Positions 23,055-33,935 of a DNA stretch of 64,000 nt are shown in pieces. This stretch comes from Bradysia coprophila (lineage: Eukaryota > Arthropoda > Insecta > Diptera > Sciaridae). The stretch is from positions 3,018,988 to 3,082,987 of the forward strand of contig NW_023503372.1 of NCBI RefSeq assembly GCF_014529535.1. Direction: 5' to 3'. A model generated the notes under the pieces. That model made no database searches. It was not told the origin of the DNA and worked only from the letters and a program-made list of their open reading frames with translations. Each line of letters starts with the position of its first letter. The first letter of the stretch is position 1. The translations under genes and the position numbers were made by a program.

Positions 23055-23175
23055 GGAAGAGACTATTGGCACCGGGTGCCAATAGCCATTAGCCACAGTA
23101 TAATAAAGAGACTATTGGCACCGGGTGCCAATAGCCATTAGCCACACTATAATAAAGAGACTATTGGCACCCTGA
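23055..23175. repeat. Palindromic minisatellite, 49-bp period
   Basis: Units begin at 23063, 23112 and 23161 (the last cut short). Each has the perfect palindrome TATTGGCACCGGGTGCCAAT A followed by GCCATTAGCCACAGTATAAT and AAAGAGAC. It is the same unit as the 42-bp array at 23464-23735, but longer by a seven-base segment. Confidence 0.85.
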
Positions 23176-23179
23176 AAAA

Positions 23180-23400
23180 ATAAAATTTGCATAAAAAATC
23201 CGTTTTTTGGATCATATGGAATTCATCCAATTGCGAAATGTAACGTAAAGGCGGATTGTTCGATACCTTTACGTAAAAGGATGAATTCATTAAGATCGAA
23301 CAATCCGCCTTTACGTTATATTTCGTCAAGGGACGAATTCCCTAAGATCGAACAAACTACCTCTACGTTACATTTAGTAAAAAGATGAATTCCCTAGGAT
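23180..23400. repeat. Inverted and tandem repeat block between the two arrays
   Basis: A block (GAATTCATCC...GTAACGTAAAGGCGGATTGT) is followed by its inverted copy (GAACAATCCGCCTTTACGTT). Then comes a second direct, more diverged copy (AAGATCGAACAAACTACCTC). Units are about 55-60 bp and meet at GAATTC-containing joints. No coding potential. Confidence 0.7.
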
Positions 23401-23463
23401 TGTGTACAAAACAAGTTTAATTTTCGGAATCTCCGGATTTTTTCTTCAAATTTTATTTTTTCT

Positions 23464-23735
23464 TGGTGCCAATAGCCTCTTTATAATACTGTGGATAATG
23501 GCACCGGGTGCGATTAGCCTTAATATAATAAAGAGACTATTGGCACCCGGTGCCATTAGCCACATTATTATAAAGAGACTATTGGCACCAGGTGCCATTA
23601 GCCACAGTATTATAAAGAGACTATTGGCACCAGGTGCCATAAGCCACAGTATTATAAAGAGACTATTGGCCCCAGGTGTCATTAGCACAGTATAATAAAG
23701 AGACTATTGGCACCCGGTGCCAATAGCATATTCGA
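23464..23735. repeat. Palindromic minisatellite, 42-bp period
   Basis: Units start at 23537, 23579, 23621, 23663 and 23705, each CTATTGGCACC.GGTGCCATTA GCC... The array opens with one inverted unit (about 23464-23500). Because 42 is a multiple of three, both strands translate as 14-residue repeats (LLAPGAISHSIIKR-like), which is an artefact of the period. Confidence 0.88.
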
Positions 23736-24801
23736 TAATGAAAAGTCACGTTTTCGTGTGATTGTTGACCATCGTCAAATTACTTCAAAAAATGCCATAA
23801 AAAAATCAAAATTTTCAGTTTCAGAACGAATTGGATTATTCTTTGCGAGGCTCATAGAGTATAACTCTATGGCGAGGCACTTAGCACTTACAAAGAAAAT
23901 TTACCCCATGCATGTGTCACTACAATGGCATGATATGTATCGTTCAAAAGCTGAAGTCAACATCTTAATGAAAAAGGTTTCATGTAGTCCGAAGACTGGT
24001 AAACTCAACCATCTCCCATATTTACAAGTATTGAACCACTAGATAAAATTAATCTCTGATGCATTCGTCTACCGTTTTTCATATGTGCGGTGTGATTTAC
24101 CTTATTTAACTTGAGCGAAATCGCATCCCTCGTTTCGCTCTGGCCACAAACATCGCTCTTGTTTGAATTGCCTATATTCTTCTATCGGTAAACAAATATA
24201 TTTTGATTTGTTAAGTAAAATATCGTACGTATGCATAGGATTTGATAACTAATTACACGGGCGACCCTGAAATCCATTTTCCACCATTTCCTCCATAGAT
24301 GCTATTTCATCAAGCAGCATAATAAAATGGTTCAAAAAACATCATTGTCGGTCTCAGCAACGCAAAATTGCCCGTGTCTACATATAACTTTGCATAAGAA
24401 TAAGTCTGACTATCTCTATTTTTTAGCATTTTTGTATTTCATGAGGAAAGAACATCTGTTTGTTAAACTCACTTCCACCAATATCTTGTCTCGTGAGCGA
24501 TACAATAATAGCGGAAATGTAAATCTTTCCCTTATGGTTTTAGTCTCATCTGCTTTCATCTCTATCTAGAATTTAATATAGAAAAATTATGCCTCACTTC
24601 TATTTAAAGTAACAGGAAAATAACTAACTTCTTCGGGAGACAAGAGAGACAGAAGTTATACAGAAATTTATTACGTACACGCAATACGTTCAAAAATAAA
24701 CTTTTCAATTTGAGCAAAGTAATGCAGTAAGGCTGATCAAATACATTCATCCGAATGAAAAACAAAATTCTAAGTGAATTATTATCACTAGGCAAATACA
24801 G
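23736..24801. other. Intergenic
   Basis: One 111-codon plus-strand ORF begins in the minisatellite (23707-24042) but has no recognisable domain. Otherwise upstream flank of the lipocalin-like gene. Confidence 0.35.
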
Positions 24802-24805
24802 CACC

Positions 24806-24813
24806 TATAAAAG
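24806..24813 (+). promoter_or_regulatory. TATA box of the lipocalin-like gene
   Basis: TATAAAAG in the context CACCTATAAAAG, 66 bp upstream of the ATG at 24879, followed by a plausible start region (TTTTCGACAGTTG) about 25-30 bp downstream. Confidence 0.6.
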
Positions 24814-24878
24814 ACGCACATTTTTTTTCTTTTCGACAGTTGTAACCCGGTGGATTGCTGAACTACCAATTGGTGAAA

Positions 24879-25865
24879 ATGATATCTTCTGCAATTAAGT
24901 AAGAAAATTACGAATTTATACGTGGCGTTAATTTCCTTCATAAATAATAATCCCATTTATTTAGTCCAAAAGAGATGTTCTATTGGTTGCAAGCTTTGCT
25001 ACTCCAAGATACTTTGCTGTTGAATTGATTGAAACAATTTACTTTTCAGGTTGTCTGTCGCAATATTGCTTTTAAGCGGCTTGTCTGAACAATCATTAAA
25101 CACTGGTCCATGTTCAAATTACACAGTTCCCGTTGCACGGTCATTTACTCCAGAATCAGTAAGCGACATTCTTACTTATTCGTTTAAAGTTGATCCGAGA
25201 GTTTATCCACACTTTTCTGTAATTTAACCAGTTATGTCTTAAAACTTGGTATCTGATCTCTACTGACGATGAAGGATTGCCGTACCATCTGTCGGGCTGT
25301 ATCAAATTTTTTCATACAGTATTTCTCGGCACTGGAAATGTGGAGACCGTGGAAACGGCTAAAAATTTGGAGACAAATGAGTATGTGAACTTCTTAGTGT
25401 AATAACAAAGATTTTTATTTTATTTTTGTTGCATTTAGACGTACAGTGAGCATTAGTTCCATGAAATTCTCAGGCACCGACGGAACCTACGTTTATACAA
25501 CAGAAGGTAAATTAAAGTGAGAAGTGGCTCTCTGAGCCAATTGTTTTGATTAATTTTTAACATCATTCAGGTGTACCAAGCCAGGATACCAAAATCCTTT
25601 TAACCGATACTAAGACCTATTACGTCGAATTCAGTTGCGCGGATGAAGGCAGTGAAGCTAATTGTAAATTTTATGTTACTTTATGTCACAAAATCAATCC
25701 CACCAATTTCTATTTAAATTTACAGGCTACGTGGGAATCTTCTCATCGGCTCCAATAATGGATACTGTAAAATTGGATGCAATTCACAATTACTTGGAGG
25801 CATACAACATCAAAAGATCGAACTTTAGAATGGTTGAACAAAGTCCAACCATATGTGGTTTGTAG
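24879..25865 (+). CDS. Secreted lipocalin-like protein
   Basis: Six exons: 24879-24898, 25050-25158, 25232-25380, 25439-25506, 25571-25663 and 25726-25865. All are GT-AG and phases close to 192 aa. The 20-nt first exon supplies MISSAIK, which splices to LSVAILLLSGLSEQS to form a signal peptide. The mature part starts GPCSNYTVPVARSFTPES, then LCLKTWYLIST (the TWY position of lipocalin motif 1) and SGCIKF. A strand-rich middle follows, and then FSCADE, NCYVGIFSSAP and a C-terminal helix ending in PTICGL. The six Cys of the mature chain could give three disulphides. Lipocalins carry small hydrophobic ligands; the ligand here is unknown. Poly-A signal AATAAA at 25976-25981. Family call rests on the N-terminal pattern and length, so it is less certain than the gene model. 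Confidence 0.72.
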
Positions 25866-25981
25866 AAATGGTGGACTGGATATCTGAAAGTAGGAATCCA
25901 GTTTGAAATTGTTAAATTTTTCGCTAGGAACGGTAATGGAAGAATTTTTCAATTTGTTTCAATTTTTCTAAATTCAATAAA

Positions 25982-26924
25982 ATGAGAACGCCTCTAAATT
26001 TGTGTTTTATCCTCGCTGCTGAGACTAGTTTCAACAAGAAGTTATTTTGAATTTTTCGTACGTTACAGCTTGTGACTCGTAGAATGAAATTATTGACAAG
26101 ACTTAATTAACAGCTCAGCAAATAGAACCAGTCACTCTGACTTGTATCCTTTCTTATAAAATCCGTTAAAACAACAACAAAATCAAAACCAGGAGTAACA
26201 GATTTTCTTTTTATGTAACACGCTGGTTGTCTGTAAAAGGTTGGGTAATATTAATCAAGATTCGAATGGGATATGTTTCATAATTGGATGAATATTGGCT
26301 CATTATAATAAGGGATCAACAACAGGAGGGTCTTAAAATTCAGTTCCTCGATGTCGATATGTTATACACTCGTTTACATCGAGAGCCCACCGCATATTGG
26401 CCCCTCATAAGGCTGTGAAAACATATGCTCTCCGAATTTTATTTCTGAGACCTTGAAGGCTTAGGGAACAACTTGGAAACCCAAATTGGTGTCAAAATGC
26501 TGGCCTTCCAATGCGATAGCAAGCAAAATTAACGTAGTCATTGTAAGAAATGCTTCAAATAACTTGAACCACTTATTTATGAAGAATGGATAATAATTTC
26601 AGTCATCCTAAAGGAACGCGCACTTGAAGATAGATAATAAATTGAAAATTTCGTCGTTGAGTGACCCTTCTGCAAACAAATGTCGTAACAGATACTTGTT
26701 ATGAGGCTGGTATGGCAAGTGTATGGTATCGTTGTAAAGCTTAGACTGCAGGCTGATGAGGCATTATTGTTTTGTTGCAGACAGGGTCAACCTGTGTATT
26801 ACAGATGAGTCGAAGTTTTGCCGAGGATGGTGAAAATAACATTTTTCAAATATTGTACAATTCAAAAATCCATTCTCGGCGTTTAATAGAGCATGGAATC
26901 CTCTACCAATATCGCCATTCAAAG
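25982..26924. other. Intergenic
   Basis: No gene. A diverged tail of the GAAGTAATAGATTT family (GGAGTAACAGATTTTC) is near 26194-26209. Confidence 0.35.
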
Positions 26925-27255
26925 AATTTCAAACTTTCTTCGTCTTGGACATATCACCATTCAAAGATGTCGAATTTTCGACTTTAGCTGGCTGTAGCTA
27001 CTTGGTCAAGTTGTCGAGAGGAGCCATTTCAATACAAATCAGCTTAGAATTAGTTCCTCTATCCGTTGCGATAACAATCTGTATTCAAATTGACTCGTCG
27101 GTCCTGCACGGCCATGAGTGCCGGTTCTCTGAAACGGCTGGATGGATTCGCGAACTAAATTTGGTTCCTCATAGTACTCCTCATTAAGAACATGAAGAAA
27201 AATCAGCGACTGATATCGCGACTCTATTTAAGTTTTATTCAATCCCACCGTGAAT
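26925..27255 (+). repeat. Dispersed repeat, inverted copy at 3840-4175
   Basis: Matches the reverse complement of 3840-4175 along its length, including GGACATATCACCATTCAAAG and ATCGCGACTCTATTTAAGTT. An open frame crosses it (26945-27187), similar to that in the other copy. Confidence 0.75.
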
Positions 27256-27340
27256 TAAACTAAAATCCAGTATTTAAAAAGCGCTCAAAAGTATGCTTTT
27301 TAGCGATGCATAGATGGCTCTTAAACTGATCACTAGGTCT
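27256..27340. repeat. Fragment shared with 41895-41960 (inverted)
   Basis: The reverse complement of this stretch contains AAAGCATACTTTTGAGCGCT and TTTAAATACTGGATTTTAGT. 41905-41955 has the same blocks with a few changes. It directly abuts the repeat at 26925-27255, so the two may be parts of one longer element. Confidence 0.5.
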
Positions 27341-27635
27341 TTACGATTGCTAAAAAAGTACAAACTTGATCACCGCTAACATATGATCGTCTCAAAATAA
27401 AAAATGATCGGTGAAAATCACTAAGAATGACGCTGAAAATAAAAAAAAATCGTTAAAAATTGTGAAGTATCTGCAAGTCTGATATCTGCAATTTTACTAT
27501 TTTCTTCTTATTTTATTGTGATCATTTAATATTTTCAGGTGATCGAATCTTATTTGATTTAAGAATTATCAGTTTAAGTCTTCACTTTAACAAATAAGAC
27601 TTAGTTTCGTAAATAAATCAAACCTAAAAGTAATT

Positions 27636-28121
27636 ACAATTGCTAAAAGTTTCCTATGTGAAGAATAAGCACGAGCTGAATATCACCAGCTGGTGTACAA
27701 ACAAAAACACTTTGTATTGTAAACAATTCAAAGACAACCTACACACAGTGCATTTCTACGTTAACGTCATCTATGCGCGCACATAACACGTGTGAATGAA
27801 GTAAACACATTGTGAGAGTGTATTGGTGAGCTATGATACGAATCGGTTGGTAGGGAAAGTAAACGGTCGAGAAGGAAAGTAACGGTTGGGAAGGAATGCA
27901 CCAACACACTCTCACTATTACAGAAAAAAACTTTCAAAATACCCCAATACACACTCGATGTGTGTTTTCGCTTTGGCTTCGCCCGCGGGTGCACACACAT
28001 CTTGTGTGTATAGGGGTATGTTGAAATATATTATTATTATTATTATAGCTGTGTGTTAGTAGATTAGCTGGTGATATTCAGCTGGTGCTCATTCTGCACA
28101 AAAGAAACTTTTAACAATTGT
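27636..28121. mobile_element. TIR/foldback element, about 486 bp
   Basis: Inverted ends ACAATTGCTAAAAGTTTCC and GAAACTTTTAACAATTGT are followed by GAGCTGAATATCACCAGCTG and its complement, giving arms of about 60 bp. An inner stem pairs TACCCCAATACACAC with GTGTGTATAGGGGTA. The interior is rich in CA/TG steps. No transposase ORF. Confidence 0.72.
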
Positions 28122-30517
28122 ATACCGAAGATAGTACGACCAAATGTGGAGGTTCATTCGCACAAAAGTTTTTTACCATCGTACAATTCCACATCATGCC
28201 CCTGGACTAAAACTACAACAACTTGTTCTCTGTTTTGGTATATTATTCGCTGCGAATGTCTAGGAGATAGCTGTTATGATTTAAAAATCATTGCAGTCGT
28301 GAGTCGGTGTTTAAAGATACATCAGCAGGTTGAAGAAGTGTTTGTTTATTGTGTTAAATTTTGAAGTTAAATTCGATTTTAGTAAGTGAAAAAAAAATGA
28401 ATTGATTTGCTAACTGATTTTTAACTAATATTTTAATTAGCCGTCCTTCATATCGTAACCGAATTCGAATATACTTTTTGTTTGCAAAAATCGTCTCGAA
28501 TACTCTCAATTTTCTACAGTTTTAATTCCGTTTTTCATTGTATTGATGCATTCAAGACGATCATCTGATTTAAGGGCATGCATAGTTCGTTTATCATAGA
28601 TTTTAGATGCGAAATAAGATGGGGCTCGGTTGTTATTTAAACGTTTTTTTTTTAGTCTGGAAAAATTATTTTGGGTCAGTTTTCTAAATAAATTAATTCG
28701 AATGTGCCTTTGAGCTTAATATTAGCATTTTAACCGAATGCGATAACCTTTCACAGCGAATGCTGGAAACATCACAGATTACGTATAGAAATTGGAACTA
28801 ATTTTTGATTAACTCAAGTTTTCGAAATTGAAAGTTTTGTGGAGCATTTCAATTAAAATTTTCACTTTTCAGTGTTCCACGGCTACAATTCTTGTCGTTT
28901 CATGTAGTTACTCATAGCTTTTTGATACATATAGAATAAATGACGTCAACCATTTTCAAAAAGCGTCGTCAGTCTTCAACTAAAATAAAACGACCCTGAA
29001 CTCACAAAGCGTGTGCTATAAACATTTTAATTAGCCATTTCTTGTATCAAATTGGTCTCGAAATTGGTATCATATTTGTGGTGATAAGAAAACCGACTTT
29101 CGTATCTAATGAAGAGAAACATCTGACCAGTCAGGTAAAATTGTCACTCTATTAGGAGATATGGAGAATACAAGTACGGCAACAAACAAATGATATTTTA
29201 ATGATGACCGATATGGCTGGTCGTTTTAACATAAACATAACAAGTTTTTCGTTGCTTTGTAACTGTGCTATAAGCAGCATTTGTTGATAAAATCTTTTAT
29301 TTTTAACACGCACAGTCTACGATATTGATGTATCGATAAGGTGACGATGATGGTCGTTTTTCCTCTTTTAATAATCAGAACTGCGACTTACCCAAGGCTA
29401 TTTGCCACTGAATATATTTCTGTTGAATAGGAACAGTAGTTTCCCATAAAAATTGCAGTAGCAAATAAATCATTCTTTGAGATTTGCCTTGACTACGGGT
29501 GTAGATGACGTTGTAGAGCACTAAACTCTTTAGTTTGAATAAAAGAATTTTTATTTTTGAAAGGTCTCATCTATCAGTTTTATGTAAAATCGAGAGCCCC
29601 TCAGGATTTTGAGTCCCTTGTAAGACCACGGTATGTTCTACGACTTTATCTTTTATTTTTGAGCTCATAACGAGGGTACGCGTAGTATCTAATAAAATTA
29701 GATTAAGTGGGTGGAGCCAGAGGTTTCTGTTTCAAGGATGTCGAATCGACATTGACATTGTCGATGAGCATGTTGTGCGAACTCACAGTCTGATTGCAAG
29801 CGAATTTTTCGCGAATCCTACAGTGTGTAGATTTTAGTTAAGACTACAGTATCCCGTGAGCAAATCAGTGAGACGCTTAAGGTCCCTTTTGTTAAAAGAG
29901 GTCAAAGCTTTGGCGTGGAGATCATTGGTTCTAATACATGCTTTAGCTTGACTTGCAAAATGAACGTTAATCCAGTCTTCCCTGAAAGGGTTCTCATTCC
30001 ATCGCTTGATAAAGCTTTGTTAATGTTAACAAGCAGATCAGAAGCACAGTGTATATCTCAGGCATAACACATCGTAAATTTTAATTGAAATTCTTGTCGT
30101 GCCAGACAGCTCAGATTTTTGGAATTAGCAACATGTTGACAGGTGTTTCAATAAAAAATTCTATTTAAACATTCAGTTTGGACCAATACCAATTTTCGTA
30201 TGCTGGTAGATTCACAGTAGGGCTACCCTCTTTAGGACCTTGCTAGGATTCGAAGATAAAAGTTTTGGAAAAAATGTTTATCGGGAAGCGTTGTATCAAA
30301 CCGTTACCTTATGAAGAAGTCATTATGACGTGAGACTCTACTCTCAAAATTAAGCCAATAGCCAAATTGCATTTTGAATTATTTTCTACTAGTTTCTTGA
30401 AGGGAATTCGCTACAAAACGTGAGGACTCAAGAGCAAAAAAAAATATTCGGCTAAGTACATGGATTGGAGGTGAACAAGTTGTCTTAACGAAGCGCTTCG
30501 TCTCCTATTAAAAATGT
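28122..30517. other. Intergenic, nothing recognised
   Basis: About 2.4 kb of AT-rich sequence upstream of the second protease homolog. No ORF of note and no repeat I could define. Confidence 0.35.
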
Positions 30518-30525
30518 TATAAAAG
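30518..30525 (+). promoter_or_regulatory. Candidate TATA box of second protease homolog
   Basis: TATAAAAG 277 bp before the ATG. TTTTTCAG followed by TTTCATTGCAGTAAG directly before the ATG suggests a 5' UTR intron, which would explain the distance. Confidence 0.4.
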
Positions 30526-30801
30526 CTCCGTTGCTTATTATCGTAGACATGAGCCGAGCTTGTGGTTTTCTCTACACACACAAAAGCAGTAGAAATTGCC
30601 GAGATTGGGTCCCTTTCCCGTCCATCCTTTCAATTCCTTCTTTTTTAGTGCATGCAGAACTAGTTAGAAAAAATTAACGGAAGTTCTATTTTACCGTTTT
30701 TATTCCCATAACAGACGATGAAATTAGCATCGGAAAGTCTTCACTACTTTTTGTCAGCTTTCAATTAAACCATTCCGATTTTTCAGTTTCATTGCAGTAA
30801 G

Positions 30802-32485
30802 ATGTTACGACTGATTTTACTGCTCAGCTTGGCATCATATGCTATTTGCACTGACCCTCCAACTGGAGGAAGTCTAGACGATTTGATAAACAATGTTTTC
30901 ACGAAAGGCCCTGATGGAAATGGGGACAATCAACCAATCAACAACGGTGGTAACATACCCAATAACAATGGCGGTAACATACCCAATAACAACGGCGGTA
31001 ACATACCCAATAACAACGGTGGTAATGTTCCAAATGGAAATAACGGCGAAACCTTCCCAAATACTAACGGCGTGAATGTAAATTATTTTTTAATTTGAAG
31101 AAAAATGAAAATTTCCTAACGAAATGAATGATTTAGCCATGCAAAGTGGGAGAATGTGTTCCCTACTATCAATGCTCTAATGGTACACTCATTACCGACG
31201 GCGAAGGACTGTTAGATATTAGATTCGGAGGAGATGAGGGCACTACAGAAGAACGTCCGTGCAATGGATACTTACAGACTTGCTGTTCACATAAATCGGA
31301 CATACCACTTATTCCCGATGTTAAAATAAATGACGGCTGTGGCTTCCGAAACCTTGAAGGAGTTGGTTTCCGTATTAAAGGTGACAAGGACAACGAGGCT
31401 CAATATGGTTAGTTCGAAAACGTTTATCTGTCATCAAAGCAACTCCCCGTCACACTTTCTTATAGGTGAATTCCCATGGACTGTTGCAATTTTGAAAGAG
31501 GAAAGAGCTCTGGACAAAGTACTAAACGTTTACCAATGTGGTGGCTCTTTGATTCATCCATCAGTCGTACTAACCGCCGCCCATTGTGTGTCCGGAAAAG
31601 AACCAGGTACACTCAAGATCCGAGCTGGAGAATGGGATACACAAACAAAAGACGAAATCTTCCCGCATCAGGATCGACAGGTATCGGAGTACATTATCCA
31701 CGAACAGTACTACAAAGGTGGACTTTTCAATGATGTGGCGTTGTTGTTTTTGGTGAAACCAGTGGATATTGCTGAAAATGTGAACACGATTTGTCTTCCA
31801 CCACAAAACACGAACTTTGACTTAACGCGTTGTTTTGCATCCGGATGGGGTTCGTACAAATTTGAAAATTCTTGTCTCGATTGATATATCAACGTAATGT
31901 TAATTGCAGGAAAAGACTTGTTCGGTAAAGAAGGCAAATACCAAGTAATCTTGAAGCGAGTTGAGCTGCCAGTCGTACCGAGAGATAAATGTGTGAGAGA
32001 ATTAAGAAAGACCCGACTCGGACCACACTTTGAGCTGAACAACAGTTTCATCTGTGCCGGTGGAGAGCGTGGAAAGGATACATGCAAAGGGGATGGAGGT
32101 CAGCCAAATTCGAATATCAAAATCAAAAACTCGAAATAATCCAATTCCATTTTCGCTTTGCAGGCTCACCGTTAGTTTGTCCTATTCCGAATACCATTAA
32201 CCAATACTATCAAGCTGGCATCGTTGCTTGGTAAAATATTGAGATCAAATTGTAAATTCCAATGGAAATGATTTAACTAAAATTTTCGTTACAGGGGCAT
32301 CGGTTGCGGTGATGCTACTCCAGGTAAAATTTCCATCATGTCTCGAATGGCCCAACTTTCTTATAATTTTGTTGTTCTAATTTTCAGGTGTTTATGTCAA
32401 TGTTCCTCTGTTCAGAAATTGGATCGAAGAGAAATTGCAGTACAAACGTATTCCGACCACATCATTCATACCAGGAGCCTATTAA
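30802..32485 (+). CDS. CLIP-domain serine protease homolog (masquerade-like, PPAF-2 type), second copy
   Basis: Seven exons: 30802-31077, 31137-31407, 31466-31849, 31910-32098, 32164-32230, 32295-32323 and 32388-32485. The total is 1314 nt, 437 aa. Signal peptide MLRLILLLSLASYAICT, GGSLDDLINNVF motif, an Asn/Gly linker of NNGGNIPN repeats, CLIP domain (CKVGECVPYYQCSNG ... QTCC), CGFRN, then the protease-like domain with TAAHC, FNDVALL and GDGGSP. The catalytic Ser is Gly, so it should lack protease activity. Likely role: cofactor in prophenoloxidase activation. It lacks the intron that splits the TAAHC region (between VLT and AAHC codons) in the 15776-17481 paralogue; all other protease-domain introns match in position and phase. 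Poly-A signal AATAAA at 32518. Confidence 0.93.
30951..31036 (+). repeat. Coding 24-bp minisatellite in the protease-homolog linker
   Basis: About three and a half units of GGTAACATACCCAATAACAA (24 bp with CGGC) encode the NNGGNIPN repeats. The paralogue has QPG-type repeats at the same place, so the linkers arose independently. Confidence 0.85.
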
Positions 32486-33033
32486 ATTGTTGATACTCAA
32501 ACAGCCATAAATTTCTAAATAAATGTGACTCGAGGTTTCCGTAGAAATGTTTTGCATTTAGTCAAATGAACACGTCAGTCGACGTCTTTCTTAAGTCTTA
32601 TAATGGACACCTTGTTCAAAAAATGAGCTTTGAATGGCTCTATTTGATTCAAGTTTAGTCTGATTGAAATTGAGGGCTGGCAGTATGCAGAGGAGATTCT
32701 TTTGAAAAACATCATACCGATAGCGGATTTATCTTTTCTGAAGCTTAATTGATATGTACTTGGAGGCCTCGACTTCAAACCCAGCGTCAATTTTTTTTTA
32801 TCTTTTCTATGACATCTAAATATTTAAAAAAGATCAAACGTTTTCCAAAAATTTCTAATTCAGAAGTTGATGGACATGGCTGACCATGGCATCATTGGAT
32901 AGCTGAGGTCATGTAGTTACGGGGCAACATCGGCAAAACGGGCCACCATTTGATATAAACGATATAACCGTATATACACGGATGGTTCCAAGACAAATGA
33001 TCTGGTACAGGAGTATATGCCGAAAACCCTAAC

Positions 33034-33342
33034 ATGAATATATCCACGACAATGGATACATATACTACCATCACTCAAGCAGAAATCTGCGCGTTGAATA
33101 CAGCGTGCTGCACGCTACATGAAAATGCTACCATGAACCAAAGCATAAATATATGTTCTGACAGTCAAGCGACTCTAAATATAATGAACGGGCACTGCTA
33201 CACGTCGAAAGTAGCTATTGAATGCCGCAAATCAGTTGTAAAATTAGCGACCAACAACATAATCTGGGTACCAGGACATAGCAACATTGAAGGCAATGAA
33301 AAAGCTGATCTTCTAGCTAGATTAGGAAGCAATAATTCCTAG
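33034..33342 (+). pseudogene. RNase H domain of LINE ORF2 (remnant)
   Basis: The 102-codon frame carries three of the four RNase H acidic positions (AE, SDS, KAD); the first (TDGS) lies just upstream in another frame. Confidence 0.85.
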
Positions 33343-33493
33343 TCCAACAATCGGTCGAACTTACAATACACAAAGAAGCATTATCAGAAACTTCTTCAAG
33401 GAAAAACATGCTCAACAATGGAGAAATCTCGAGTATTGCAGGCACACCAAAACCACGATAAATGGCCAAAATCACCATAACACACAATTCATT

Positions 33494-33775
33494 TTGAACA
33501 AATCCAGGAAGGATATACGGCTCTTAATATGCAGCATCACTGGACATTGTGACCTAAAAAAGCCCATGTACAGGCTAGAACTATCACAGAATAAAACATG
33601 TAGGATCTGCGATGAAGAGAATGAAACACCAATACACCTTCTGACCTCCTGTCCAGCCCTTATCAACTGCAGAAGAAGAAACCTTGGCCACGAGTTCATG
33701 GATCAAGGACAAATCCAATGGTCAAAACTCAAAGACATCTTTCACTTTATGAAGGAAGCAAATGCACTGCTATAA
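33494..33775 (+). pseudogene. C-terminal zinc region of LINE ORF2 (remnant)
   Basis: Contains CRICDEENETPIHLLTSCP, the Cys-x2-Cys...His...Cys motif usual at the ORF2 C-terminus of this class. It is separated from the RNase H part by a frame break. Confidence 0.8.
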
Positions 33776-33935
33776 ATCGATTAAGACACAACATACTAAA
33801 TGGCACACAAAAGAGAACCAACCGAGAGTTCTAATTGTAGTCATTAATTTGGAAACTATGGAATTCATTGAAATTGTATATTGTATTTTCAAATAATGAG
33901 CCAATAAACGAAACTAACTAACTACGGGGCAACAT

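Larger units (their letters stand above)
32918..33935 (+). mobile_element. 5'-truncated non-LTR retrotransposon (LINE) with target duplications
   Basis: The element proper is 32931-33922, between two exact copies of TACGGGGCAACAT (32918-32930 and 33923-33935). It keeps the RNase H domain and the C-terminal zinc motif of an I/R1-like ORF2. YTDGSK (about 32972), TQAEICAL, CSDSQATL and GNEKADLLA show the RNase H acidic residues. CRICDEENETPIHLL is the terminal Cys/His motif. It ends in an AAACTAACTAAC tail rather than poly-A. A frameshift separates YTDGSK from GTGVYAENP, and another break lies between the RNase H and zinc parts, so it is dead. Confidence 0.9.

Noticed and set aside
23402-23695. 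ORFs with 14-residue repeats (and antisense 23446-23688)
   Set aside because: The 42-bp satellite period is a multiple of three, so both strands stay open automatically.
23055-23735. CRISPR-like appearance of regularly spaced repeats
   Set aside because: Units are tandem without unique spacers, in an intron-bearing eukaryotic genome.
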